Positions 8,593 to 18,745 of a stretch of DNA of 64,000 nucleotides are shown here, piece by piece. The translations under genes and the position numbers were made by a program. The notes below the pieces were generated by a model, which was given only the letters and a program-made list of their open reading frames with translations, made no database searches and was not told where the DNA came from. Origin of the DNA: Stigonema ocellatum SAG 48.90 = DSM 106950 (GTDB lineage Bacteria > Cyanobacteriota > Cyanobacteriia > Cyanobacteriales > Nostocaceae); the NCBI GenBank assembly GCA_016903675.1, contig JADQBA010000007.1, positions 70,551-134,550 on the forward strand, given 5' to 3'. Position 1 is the first letter of the stretch, and each line of letters starts with the position of its first letter.

Positions 8593-10728
8593 TTAAAATA
8601 TGGATGATTCAAATCGTGTAGTCGTGAATTTTTTTAAATGCCACTTTAAAGCTTCTAAAAGTAAAGCATCTTGATGAAATGCACAAGCATAAGCTTGTTC
8701 GCTAGCGTCAACCAAACGGTATAAACCAAATAAAGGGCTAAGATTAAGGGTACGACTCACTTCCCAATGGCTACCTTGTTTGTTTTTGTTGACTGGCACT
8801 AAAAAAGTCAGTAATTTCTTTTGCCGTAAACAAGTCATGACCTCAGATTGGGGATGTCCTATTAAACTTAATTTATCTATTAAACAAAGTTCACCAATTT
8901 GTAATTCACTACTGGAACGATTGGAGTGCAAACTCATATGATCAATACGCTGCTCAACCCATTCCTGAATGCGAAGATAAACATTGATAAAATCCTCTGG
9001 AAATTCTTCTTCTCCTTGTCCTGAGTTATGAGATGCATTTAAAAATGTCTCGCGGTTGATGATTTCTACTCGCGCATAGGGTAATAATCGCAGTAAGTCG
9101 TAAGTATAAAAGTTATCACCGTCCCAAACTGCGGCTTGTAGTGCTGAACCTCCCCGGAAGCGCAAAAGTTCTTTTTGGGTAGCTTTACCAATAGGGTTAT
9201 TTTGCATTGCAAACCACTGTTTGCGTGCTGAGTCCAAATCTTGCGAGTAAACGCGCTGCAAATCTTCCGTCATGCGATCGCGCACTAATTGACTCACTTT
9301 CCAATTCTCTTGAGTCATCCGCGAAAACATTCCCTGTGCTTGCAATGCACCCCAACGCTGACGATATTTTTCAAATTCCTTGGGTGGGTCAAAGGCGTAA
9401 GCGATCGCATCCGTTAAAGTCTCTCGCGTCACCTCTTGATTGGGACTGAGTTTTTCTTGCAGTCTAGCCATCACCCAAGGAGTATGACCGGGAATCAAGA
9501 TAAATGCTGTGTACACATTAAAACCCGGATGTCTACCCAAACGTCCCAAACGCTGTGTCACCGTCGCTGAGTCACTACTTTCAAAAATCAACAGGTGAAT
9601 TTTAAAATCCACACCAACATCAACAGCCGATGTACCCACAACTAAGACTGGTTGTTCAGCCTCTTTCAAGTCGCTTTGCACCTGCAATCTTTGTTGTCTG
9701 TCGATGCGTCCGCTAAGTTCTTGAACTTTAACCCCTGGTAATAAATCATGCAGTAAACGAGTCACCTGACCAGCTTTCGCCACCGAATTAACAATAATCA
9801 ATCCCCTCGCTTTTGATTCCGCATTGAGAATTTGCTCAATTGTGGGAATCATTTCCCTTAACCATGTTTGCGTGGTTGCCTCTTTTTTTAATTCCACAAA
9901 CTCTAATTCCACAGCTTGCAGAATTTGTCGAAACCCGGTGGTTTCCTCACTTGCATAAACCCCCTCAACCGCAGCAACCTTAAAACCTGCTTTGCCTAAT
10001 TGTTCGATAAAATCGGTTTTTGGCGTTGCGGAAGTAAACAAAAACCGTCTGGGTCGAGATTGATTTTCCTGGCTGCGACGAATGAAAGCCAAACTATTTA
10101 AAGCCGCAGTTTCTTGATGACTACCAAAAATAGGAAATTCATCAAACACCCATAAATCAGGCCATTCTGCCAATACCAACGGTAGGAAATCACTCCCATA
10201 CGCTGGGTCACGATACTGGTAGTGGGTCATGTAATGGAAAATATCAGGGTTGGTCAGCAAAATTGGCTTTTGTTGAATTGCTAGCAGCAGTTCTTGAAAC
10301 TTGTTACTCTTATTTGCTTCCTTAACCCGTCTGCTTAACTCCGCACCAAATAAACGGTCTACCCGTTGAGAAGCATCTAACCCAAACAGCGCGTTGTATT
10401 TGTTTTGTTGTTCGGCTTGGTCTTCCACCAGTTCAATTGTGGGATACAGCCCCATCATGCGAAAATCAGGATTGATTAGTCCTGGTAAACTTGCGCCCAA
10501 CGTCTTACCATCACCTGTCGCCGCTTGATTACTGATAATATCCGCATCTCCATGTATAATTTCTCCATAAGTTTTCGCTTGGTGCGATGATAAAGGACAA
10601 ACACATCCAGGGGGTGGCTGGAGGCTGGGAGCTTTTTGAGTGATAATACACTCAGAGGTACACCCAAGGGGACATTTCTCAACTCCTGGGTTGAGTTGAG
10701 AGTAGAGAGGCTGTAAAAAAAGCTTCAC
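8593..10728 (-). CDS. cas3: Type I-D Cas3 helicase (no HD domain)
   Basis: This 711-aa SF2 helicase is the first gene of the cas operon. Motifs in order are Walker A ATGDGKT (about 70-76), a DEAD-box variant FDEFP (about 193), SAT (about 231) and motif VI QRLGRLGRHPG (about 392-402). A cysteine-rich segment (CPLGCTSEC, then CVCPL) precedes Walker A and may bind a metal. There is no HD nuclease domain, as expected for type I-D where Cas10d supplies it. The start codon is GTG at 10728, with no earlier ATG in frame. Confidence 0.94.
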   Translation of the reverse strand: MKLFLQPLYSQLNPGVEKCPLGCTSECIITQKAPSLQPPPGCVCPLSSHQAKTYGEIIHGDADIISNQAATGDGKTLGASLPGLINPDFRMMGLYPTIELVEDQAEQQNKYNALFGLDASQRVDRLFGAELSRRVKEANKSNKFQELLLAIQQKPILLTNPDIFHYMTHYQYRDPAYGSDFLPLVLAEWPDLWVFDEFPIFGSHQETAALNSLAFIRRSQENQSRPRRFLFTSATPKTDFIEQLGKAGFKVAAVEGVYASEETTGFRQILQAVELEFVELKKEATTQTWLREMIPTIEQILNAESKARGLIIVNSVAKAGQVTRLLHDLLPGVKVQELSGRIDRQQRLQVQSDLKEAEQPVLVVGTSAVDVGVDFKIHLLIFESSDSATVTQRLGRLGRHPGFNVYTAFILIPGHTPWVMARLQEKLSPNQEVTRETLTDAIAYAFDPPKEFEKYRQRWGALQAQGMFSRMTQENWKVSQLVRDRMTEDLQRVYSQDLDSARKQWFAMQNNPIGKATQKELLRFRGGSALQAAVWDGDNFYTYDLLRLLPYARVEIINRETFLNASHNSGQGEEEFPEDFINVYLRIQEWVEQRIDHMSLHSNRSSSELQIGELCLIDKLSLIGHPQSEVMTCLRQKKLLTFLVPVNKNKQGSHWEVSRTLNLSPLFGLYRLVDASEQAYACAFHQDALLLEALKWHLKKFTTTRFESSIF

Positions 10729-10951
10729 TTTATTAACCCTGTATGAGTTGAATACACTCTAAACCCAGTTTTGAGAAAGTTGTAGTCAAAAATTGATATC
10801 AATCTCTATAATTATGGGAAATGACCACATCTAGTAGCTTGTCCACCTAAAATTGATAGGTTCGTAGTAGCGCTTTAGCGCTCTAACCTTTCCCAAAAAT
10901 CAAGCAATTAGACGTTCCGGGGGACAGCAAGATAAACTTGCAGCGTAAATT
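10729..10951. promoter_or_regulatory. Divergent regulatory region between cas3 and the WYL regulator
   Basis: This 223-bp gap controls both the cas operon and the regulator. It contains the perfect 12-bp palindrome ATTGATATCAAT at 10792-10803, immediately followed by TATAAT on the plus strand (10806-10811) as a candidate -10 box for the regulator gene. A candidate -35 for cas3 on the minus strand is not clear. Half of a dispersed palindromic element (GTTCGTAGTAGCGCTTTAGC) lies near 10860-10880. The operator role of the palindrome is inference. Confidence 0.55.
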
Positions 10952-11977
10952 ATGCCCTCTAAAACAAGCAACGATTACAACCAAATAGCTTTTGCTTTAG
11001 AAATCCTCAAACTTCTAGCCGAAAAACCACGGCGACGGGAAGAACTAGCCGATTTACTATCGGTCTTTCTCGAACAGCAGGGTACATCGCCTGATAATAC
11101 AGACGTTAAGCAAAAACTTACCCGCATGATTCGCAAACTGAGAGACTGCGGTATCGAAATTGAAAGTGGAACTCACAGTCCCTACAAATTAGTTGAGTCA
11201 AATTTCCCTGTTCTTCTCTCTAGCGAACAGCGAGAAGCCCTTGCACTAGCTGCATATTTCCTTGCTGATATGGGTTTCTCGGCACAAGCAAGCCAAATTC
11301 AACGCATTAATAATCTTACAGCATCGGACATTCCATCATTTGTTAAAGTTGATTTTAGTCCTCCCGTGGATTATAGCGATCGCAATTCAGATACTATCGT
11401 TCGGCAACTCCAAGAACGCTTTGTGCAACAATGTCGCTATACAATTCGCTATCAAAGCAAACAAGGAGAAGGCCGTATCTGGGATATTGACCGTTCGGAA
11501 TTGCGATTGCATGACGGTCTTCTGTACCTATTTGCATTTATCCCTGACTGGCGTTCTTGGCGGTTTGACCATTGGCACAACATCGACCAAAACCATATCT
11601 TTCGTCTCGATAAAATTGCCAGTGTTGGGGCTGCATCTGGAACCCGTTGGGTGTCCTGCGACTTCCCAACATTAAAAGTACGCTATCGCACAAGCGGGCA
11701 GTTAGCCCACTACAAACCTCGACGTAAAGATGAAGTGGTTATTTCCAGCGACCCAGAAGGAAAATTCCGCGAGATTGAAGCAACGATAGATTATTGGTTT
11801 TGGTTTCGCCAGCGCATCTTGAAATATGGGGCAAATGCTCAAATTCTCAGTCCCCAAACGCTGGCTGATGAAATTAAAAAAGAGTATAAGAAGATATGGG
11901 AAAAATTCTCAGCAGATGAAAATAGCTTAATTCCTTCTGGGAATGTTGTAACGGGGGAGCTAAAAATTCCGCCATAA
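10952..11977 (+). CDS. WYL-domain transcriptional regulator of the cas operon
   Basis: This 341-aa protein has an N-terminal winged-helix region (IAFALEILKLLAEKPRRREE, then MIRKLRDCGIEIES) followed by a WYL-type ligand-sensing domain (about residues 130-250, including RYTIRYQSKQGEGRIWDI and LYLFAFIPDWRSWRFDHW). A WYL protein at the same place in the Synechocystis type I-D locus (sll7009) represses that CRISPR locus, so repression of cas genes or array is a reasonable inference here. It is divergent from cas3, and its stop lies 26 bp before the leader-distal end of array 2, towards which it is transcribed. Confidence 0.9.
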   Translation: MPSKTSNDYNQIAFALEILKLLAEKPRRREELADLLSVFLEQQGTSPDNTDVKQKLTRMIRKLRDCGIEIESGTHSPYKLVESNFPVLLSSEQREALALAAYFLADMGFSAQASQIQRINNLTASDIPSFVKVDFSPPVDYSDRNSDTIVRQLQERFVQQCRYTIRYQSKQGEGRIWDIDRSELRLHDGLLYLFAFIPDWRSWRFDHWHNIDQNHIFRLDKIASVGAASGTRWVSCDFPTLKVRYRTSGQLAHYKPRRKDEVVISSDPEGKFREIEATIDYWFWFRQRILKYGANAQILSPQTLADEIKKEYKKIWEKFSADENSLIPSGNVVTGELKIPP

Positions 11978-12003
11978 AACTTGATAAAACCTGATTTTTA
12001 CAA

Positions 12004-15000
12004 GTTTCAATCCCGCGAACGGGTTTCATTAATGTGAAAGGTGAAAAACTTTATCTTAAAAAAAGGAGAAGTTGTTGTTTCAATCCCGCGAACGGGTTTC
12101 ATTAATGTGAAAGTTATGATTGTAGAATTTATGCTAATGAGGGTATTGGTTTCAATCCCGCGAACGGGTTTCATTAATGTGAAAGGCAACCATCGTCATT
12201 TTCAGGATCTTGATCTGGTTCAGTTTCAATCCCGCGAACGGGTTTCATTAATGTGAAAGAAGAAAGGAAAAATTGTTATTGATGAAGCTGCGTTTGTTTC
12301 AATCCCGCGAACGGGTTTCATTAATGTGAAAGAGTCGGATTTTGTGGCAAGAGCATCACAATTTGCTCAGTTTCAATCCCGCGAACGGGTTTCATTAATG
12401 TGAAAGAGCAAGTTCTGTTTCCAAGCGAGATAGAATCCCTCTGTTTCAATCCCGCGAACGGGTTTCATTAATGTGAAAGGAAGGAGGCGATCGCCTATGT
12501 CGATGGATGGATCTATCGTTTCAATCCCGCGAACGGGTTTCATTAATGTGAAAGATTAATTTCGCTAAATCCCCCGCAGGCGCAAAGATGGTTTCAATCC
12601 CGCGAACGGGTTTCATTAATGTGAAAGTTGACTGTTATATCAGCAAGGATGGAAACCTGTCAAAGTTTCAATCCCGCGAACGGGTTTCATTAATGTGAAA
12701 GAATATGACCTCTGGCATCATAGTCTGGTATCGCGGAAGTTTCAATCCCGCGAACGGGTTTCATTAATGTGAAAGAGCATTGTTGTTAGGTGATAGTAGA
12801 ACGATGTAACGTTTCAATCCCGCGAACGGGTTTCATTAATGTGAAAGTCTGGGTAGTAGGTTGACCTAGAGTGTGATGGTTCGGTTTCAATCCCGCGAAC
12901 GGGTTTCATTAATGTGAAAGCAACAAAATAACGTCGTTTGAGAATTTTCCTGCAAGTTTCAATCCCGCGAACGGGTTTCATTAATGTGAAAGGCTCCAGT
13001 GTCTTCAATATAGTAGTTCAGGAATAAACGTTTCAATCCCGCGAACGGGTTTCATTAATGTGAAAGGCGACGGAAAAATTTCCATATCGGCGATGAATCA
13101 GGAAGAGTTTCAATCCCGCGAACGGGTTTCATTAATGTGAAAGGCTAGCGCTAGTGTCTTTTGTTCTCAACATGTTGTGTTTCAATCCCGCGAACGGGTT
13201 TCATTAATGTGAAAGTTGGTTTAATTTCTTGCGATCGCCATTCTTGTGATGTTTCAATCCCGCGAACGGGTTTCATTAATGTGAAAGGCTTTTGGAACCG
13301 AAGCGGAAGAGAATTAAGGAACTGTTTCAATCCCGCGAACGGGTTTCATTAATGTGAAAGGGGCAAATGAATCAAGCCGCAGCGCAAACACAAACGTTTC
13401 AATCCCGCGAACGGGTTTCATTAATGTGAAAGCCGGCCCGGTAATTTCGCGTAGGAGTATGGGAATTTGTTTCAATCCCGCGAACGGGTTTCATTAATGT
13501 GAAAGGCAAAACCCTGAAAGATGCGATTAGAGAGCAAGAAATGTTTCAATCCCGCGAACGGGTTTCATTAATGTGAAAGGGTTGTACGTCCCAGGGAGTG
13601 CCGTAGGGGTTTGTCGGTTTCAATCCCGCGAACGGGTTTCATTAATGTGAAAGTGGCATGAACCAAGTAGATATATCCTTGATTGGCGCGAGTTTCAATC
13701 CCGCGAACGGGTTTCATTAATGTGAAAGCTCTAGAAGTATCTTACGACAGGGTTGAATCATGGATGTTTCAATCCCGCGAACGGGTTTCATTAATGTGAA
13801 AGATGACTAATCAACCATGTACAATCTGCGGCTGCATGTTTCAATCCCGCGAACGGGTTTCATTAATGTGAAAGTCTGCTATGTTTGGCAGTTGACCCGC
13901 TAGGTTAATTTGTTTCAATCCCGCGAACGGGTTTCATTAATGTGAAAGGCGTAGAAGTTCTGAGCGGCGCTGGTGAAATAAGCGAGGTTTCAATCCCGCG
14001 AACGGGTTTCATTAATGTGAAAGCGAGACTGGTGTGGTTAGCCCTGACGACACCGTCCTGTTTCAATCCCGCGAACGGGTTTCATTAATGTGAAAGGCAA
14101 GACAGCAAAACAATCAACCTTCAAAAAGTTGAGTTTCAATCCCGCGAACGGGTTTCATTAATGTGAAAGTGGAGTGAATGGGGTGACACCAGAAGATAGT
14201 CAGAAATGTTTCAATCCCGCGAACGGGTTTCATTAATGTGAAAGAGAGAGAAAGCGATATTGATTGTGGGACCGGACAAAAAGTTTCAATCCCGCGAACG
14301 GGTTTCATTAATGTGAAAGTCTTCTTCATAGTCTGGATCATCTTCATCGAAGCCCCAGTTTCAATCCCGCGAACGGGTTTCATTAATGTGAAAGTTTGTG
14401 GGTCAGCTAGTCCCAGAGCTTCTACTGCTTGTTTCAATCCCGCGAACGGGTTTCATTAATGTGAAAGCCAGGTGGGGAATGCCACAGAATGGTTACTACA
14501 ACAGTTTCAATCCCGCGAACGGGTTTCATTAATGTGAAAGACATGAGGGGAATTCATCGCATAAAGTGTTGATGTTTCAATCCCGCGAACGGGTTTCATT
14601 AATGTGAAAGAGTAGCGCTAGTGTCTTTTGTTCTTAACATGTAAGTTTCAATCCCGCGAACGGGTTTCATTAATGTGAAAGAGCCCCGTGGTTCTTTCTA
14701 TCAATATGCGCCATGAGGGGTTTCAATCCCGCGAACGGGTTTCATTAATGTGAAAGGGAATAACTAGCTTAGCGACAATAGATTTTGAAAATGTTTCAAT
14801 CCCGCGAACGGGTTTCATTAATGTGAAAGTGGTAATCGTAAGGTGCTAAAAAAACGGTGATTGGGGGTTTCAATCCCGCGAACGGGTTTCATTAATGTGA
14901 AAGTTGTTCTCTGGATGAAAGGGGGGATTTTCGTGTTAGTTTCAATCCCGCGAACGGGTTTCATTAATGTGAAAGAATAGAGCCTATCGTCTGCCGAAAT

Positions 15001-16743
15001 CCAGGCTTTATGTTTCAATCCCGCGAACGGGTTTCATTAATGTGAAAGACAGAATAACAAGGAATGACGAAAATGTATTGGGAAGTTTCAATCCCGCGAA
15101 CGGGTTTCATTAATGTGAAAGTTCCTATTTGATAGGATGCGCTAACCAAAAATTTAAAGGTTTCAATCCCGCGAACGGGTTTCATTAATGTGAAAGACGA
15201 ATTAAGGATGATGCTGTTTCAACATCTCTTACTCGTTTCAATCCCGCGAACGGGTTTCATTAATGTGAAAGGTAGAGGAATTGCTTCCGATGGTTAAAGA
15301 GGCATATCTGTTTCAATCCCGCGAACGGGTTTCATTAATGTGAAAGAGCTTTTATTGCCATCAAGAACCCTATTTTTTTTAGTTTCAATCCCGCGAACGG
15401 GTTTCATTAATGTGAAAGAAATCACTTTGGCTGAAGCATCAAGCATTTATAAAAAGTTTCAATCCCGCGAACGGGTTTCATTAATGTGAAAGACTTAGCA
15501 TTAATAGAAAAGCACGTTGGTTATGGGAATGTTTCAATCCCGCGAACGGGTTTCATTAATGTGAAAGGCGCGATCGCTATCTCCGATTGGTTTTTTCCTT
15601 GCATGTTTCAATCCCGCGAACGGGTTTCATTAATGTGAAAGGGCAAACAGCGCCGCAGCCAGTGCCAAGGATATTAAGTTTCAATCCCGCGAACGGGTTT
15701 CATTAATGTGAAAGCCCCCTAACATGCCGTATCCATCGTTGAGATTTTTTGTTTCAATCCCGCGAACGGGTTTCATTAATGTGAAAGCAGCAGCAACCAC
15801 AAGCAATATTCCTATTCCTGATGCGTTTCAATCCCGCGAACGGGTTTCATTAATGTGAAAGCTAATCAGCTATGCACAATCTGCAACCGCGAAACGGTTT
15901 CAATCCCGCGAACGGGTTTCATTAATGTGAAAGATAAAATGCCTTGCCCTCTGGGTCTTCAATGCGTTCGTTTCAATCCCGCGAACGGGTTTCATTAATG
16001 TGAAAGATGGGCTTCCCTTCGGCATTTAAATGATAAGGATAGAGGTTTCAATCCCGCGAACGGGTTTCATTAATGTGAAAGCTGGTGCGGAACAGGGTTT
16101 ACAAAAGGATAAAACAGCCTGTTTCAATCCCGCGAACGGGGTTCATTAATGTGAAAGACCTAAATTGGTTATTGCTTGGTCTGCGGTTGCTGGTTTCAAT
16201 CCCGCGAACGGGTTTCATTAATGTGAAAGATGCAGCAATGCAATCCCTCGTAGGGACTGTGGCGATCGGTTTCAATCCCGCGAACGGGTTTCATTAATGT
16301 GAAAGGGCTTAATGCAAAAAACATAACATCTCAAGAACAGTTTCAATCCCGCGAACGGGTTTCATTAATGTGAAAGTCTGACTTTCAAAAATCCAATAGC
16401 TATGGATCGACTGTTTCAATCCCGCGAACGGGTTTCATTAATGTGAAAGAGGATGCTAACCTATTTGTCAAACAATTCAACGATGCTGTTTCAATCCCGC
16501 GAACGGGTTTCATTAATGTGAAAGGAAACTCCCTTTGAAGAAACATTAGAACAAGCCATGTTTCAATCCCGCGAACGGGTTTCATTAATGTGAAAGCACA
16601 CAATAATCAAGCGAACCACCGTCAGGGGAGATAAGTTTCAATCCCGCGAACGGGTTTCATTAATGTGAAAGTAGCAAGAAAATACTTGCCTAACATTCCA
16701 TTATTCGTTTCAATCCCGCGAACGGGTTTCATTAATGTGAAAG
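12004..16743 (-). CRISPR. CRISPR array 2: 65 repeats, 64 spacers
   Basis: Hand counting gives 65 repeats of 37 bp, from 12004-12040 to 16707-16743, with spacers of 33-40 bp. The repeat differs from array 1 at two positions near the right end (TTAATG instead of TTTATT inside TTTCA...TGAAA). The minus-strand sense gives the 5' handle ATTGAAAC. The leader lies at the right, so spacer numbers rising from left to right run from oldest to newest. One repeat (16121-16157) has a T-to-G change at 16141; the leader-distal repeat is not degenerate. Frames that translate FTLMKPVRGIET are artefacts of the repeat. Confidence 0.98.
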
Positions 16744-17109
16744 TCCGCCAGCCAGAAGCCAAATATAGAGCCATTCCCACCAGCGTTTTTGGCAGGTCTA
16801 CTTTAAAAGTCCGTTTCCGGCATTCATTAACAGGCTCTACGTTCATACTTAAACCGCTAAAACTATTGAATTGTCAAGGTTCTGTCGATTTGGCGGGAGG
16901 TGGGGGGTTTTTGCCAGTGCTTTCCCTTGCCAAAAATTATAGCAGCACTATAGCACTCCGTCAACCGAGAAATGATGGGTAGAAAGCCACGCGGAGTACG
17001 CATGTGGCGGTCGGTACGGTGACGCGGAGATATCTATTTTACAGACATCCCCGTGACGACCTGTCAATCCCAACCGGTCAATTCAAACTTGACAGAGTAT
17101 ATAGTAGGA
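16744..17109 (-). promoter_or_regulatory. CRISPR leader 2 (copy of leader 1)
   Basis: This stretch aligns with 379-741 almost throughout, including the segments TCCGCCAGCCAGAAGCCA and TTGGCGGGAGGTGGGGGG. It adjoins the newest repeat of array 2. The similarity continues without a break into a piece of cas2 (17110-17172), so leader and cas2 tail were copied together. This gives array 2 its own promoter and integration site, but no adaptation genes beside it. Confidence 0.9.
16936..16964 (-). promoter_or_regulatory. Promoter of CRISPR array 2
   Basis: On the minus strand there is TTGACG (16964-16959), 17 bp and TATAAT (16941-16936), directed into array 2. Compared with leader 1 (TTGACA/TAGAAT) one base is worse in the -35 and one is better in the -10; the spacing is kept. 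Confidence 0.75.
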
Positions 17110-17172
17110 TTATAGTATTATCGTCTCTTGCTGTCGAGGTTGCTCGGAACCGTAGGTAATAGTCTTACGTAC
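17110..17172 (-). pseudogene. cas2 3'-end remnant
   Basis: These 63 bp match the last 21 codons (with stop) of cas2 at 742-804 with two mismatches. They would read VRKTITYGSEQPRQQETIIL, against VRKTITYGSDKPRQQETIIL in cas2. Similarity stops abruptly at 17172/804. There is no start codon or upstream coding sequence. This is the edge of the duplicated leader block. Confidence 0.9.
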
Positions 17173-17395
17173 AATAAAGGGTAGAATTTGGGAACCAAAG
17201 ATAAAAATCAACCCAACCTTCTCGCGGCTTAGTTGGGTTTCGCTTACGCTCTACCCAACCTACAATTATCCTTCACACCAAGCTTATTGCTTCATACTGT
17301 CGTTCCCAGTCTCTGGCTGGGAACGCATTCTAGGAGGGCTGCTGCCTCCATATATAATTTGAGGTAGAGCCTCAGTGTTGGCAATGAGAAATAGC
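17173..17395. repeat. Gap with dispersed palindromic repeats
   Basis: No gene is seen here. About 17213-17263 contains a CCCAACC/GGTTGGG inverted repeat of the 'AACCCAACCTAC' kind that also occurs at 50020-50096. About 17300-17380 is a partial member of the CGTTCCCAG / GAGGC(A)GAGCCTC family described at 23120-23389. Confidence 0.6.
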
Positions 17396-18202
17396 TTATT
17401 GTTGTCGGAGATATTTTCTAATAGTTTCAGTATCCAATTCCAGTAACTCAGCTATTTCCTGAATACTCATTCCACGTTGCACAAGCTTTGGCATTATTTC
17501 TAACTTACTCTCTAATTTTCCTTTTTCCTTTCCTTCTTCCTCACCTTCGGCTTTAGCTTCTTGATAAACTCGGGTTTGTTTTAACAAATTTAAATTGAGC
17601 ATGGCTTCTATTTCCTCTCGACTTAACTTTGGAAACTTGTAGACTACGATTGTCTCTATAAATTCTAGAACTTTTTGCTGAATGAGTGTATCTGTCAGTT
17701 CAACTCTTGCTTTGTTAATAAGCTGTTTGGCAAACTCTGTTGCTTGCTTCTGACTCTTTACAACTAATCGCAGAATTCCTACACCCAGAGAATCATTTGC
17801 TACTTCATCAAGTTCGTCTAAGTAAAAGCATCTTAGATGAGGATCTAATAAAGCACGATAACGCAAATGTAAGGAAGTTTCACTGCTACGTCTGTCTTAG
17901 ATAACAATTACATACCAGTCCGAGTTCGACGGTCGATATTGACGAAAGTAAACGAAAATCTCTCCAAAAAGCCGTTCGTAAAATTCCTCATCTTTGTAAG
18001 TTTGAAATTCTACGAAGTACAATGGTTCGTTTTAAAATCCTTCAACAGTAGAAAATAAACCATCCAGACGGAAAGATTGTTGTTTAATTTCTAGGGCAGT
18101 AAATTCATATGCGCTCAGGTTTGTGTCAGGTTTGCCAATAAGTTCAAAAAAGATTTGTGGCAGTTCCTGAATGAGTTCGTAGAAAAGGGTATCTGTTTTC
18201 AC
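17396..18202 (-). pseudogene. DUF2887/Rpn-type PD-(D/E)XK nuclease, two in-frame stops
   Basis: Reading from GTG at 18202 gives MKTDTLFYELIQELPQIFFE, then FRLDGLF and PLYFVEFQTY. This is the Asp ... Glu-x-Gln core of the DUF2887 (Rpn/transposase-like PD-(D/E)XK) family of cyanobacteria. The frame is constant over 269 codons but is broken by two TAA codons, one after STVEGF and one after WYVIVI. The 3' part (17396-17866) remains open and ends in a Lys/Glu-rich helix and a helix-turn-helix-like segment (MSIQEIAELLELDTETIRKY). Two nonsense changes without frameshift suggest fairly recent decay, unless the 3' half is still translated from TTG at 17866. Confidence 0.85.
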
Positions 18203-18745
18203 TAATTTAACCCATGTTTATCTGTATGAAAGTTATTGGGGATGCATTATGGATATATTATTAATTCAGGGCTATTTCATTCTAGACATAACCCGCCCAG
18301 AACTGAAGTTCCGGGCTAAGAGCTACTGTCCGTTTTAACGGACTAAATTCATAATTAATAGTCGGCTTTAGCCGAGTTTTGCTAATAGCCCTATAATTTA
18401 TTCTAAGGTGGATTAAATGAGAATGAAATATCCCTGTTATTAATTTTATTATCCCTGATTAATTAATAATTATACATTCCCAACACAAACTATATCAACT
18501 AGTGCCCACTCCGCCCGGAAATTTATTTCTGGGCTAATAGCTTAAGTCCATTAAAATGGACTTAACCATTTTGGACAAATAGTCCTCTTGAGAGGACTTT
18601 AGCTATTAGCCTGGGGTTTTCAACCCCAGGCGAATTTAGATTGAACAGATTGATCTTCTCTGACGTTTGCACCAACAGAAGTCCCAGAACTCATATCTTG
18701 CACCATCACCTTATTGCAAAAAAAAGCAGCCTAAAACCCTGATTA
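18203..18745. repeat. Gap filled with dispersed palindromic repeats
   Basis: No gene is visible. About 18262-18390 and 18508-18640 are two members of a family built of small hairpins (for example GTCCGTTTTAACGGAC, TAAGTCCATTAAAATGGACTTA, CCTGGGGTTTTCAACCCCAGG) joined by the words GGGCTAATAGC and GAGCTACT. Other members lie at 46985-47060 and 47439-47585. The stretch 18690-18743 (CTCATATCTTGCACCATCA...) recurs at 42537-42580. Confidence 0.75.

Noticed and set aside
8593..10728. Missing HD nuclease in Cas3 taken as a defect
   Set aside because: In type I-D the HD nuclease is on Cas10d, where the His-Asp pair is seen, so this is normal.
12004..16743. Spacers matching other parts of this window (self-targeting)
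   Set aside because: I compared spacers by eye with the surrounding genes and saw no convincing match. A proper search could not be run.
12007..16846. Many open frames of 60-107 codons with FTLMKPVRGIET or VSIPRTGFINVK
   Set aside because: They are translations of the CRISPR repeat and spacers in both directions; they have no gene structure.
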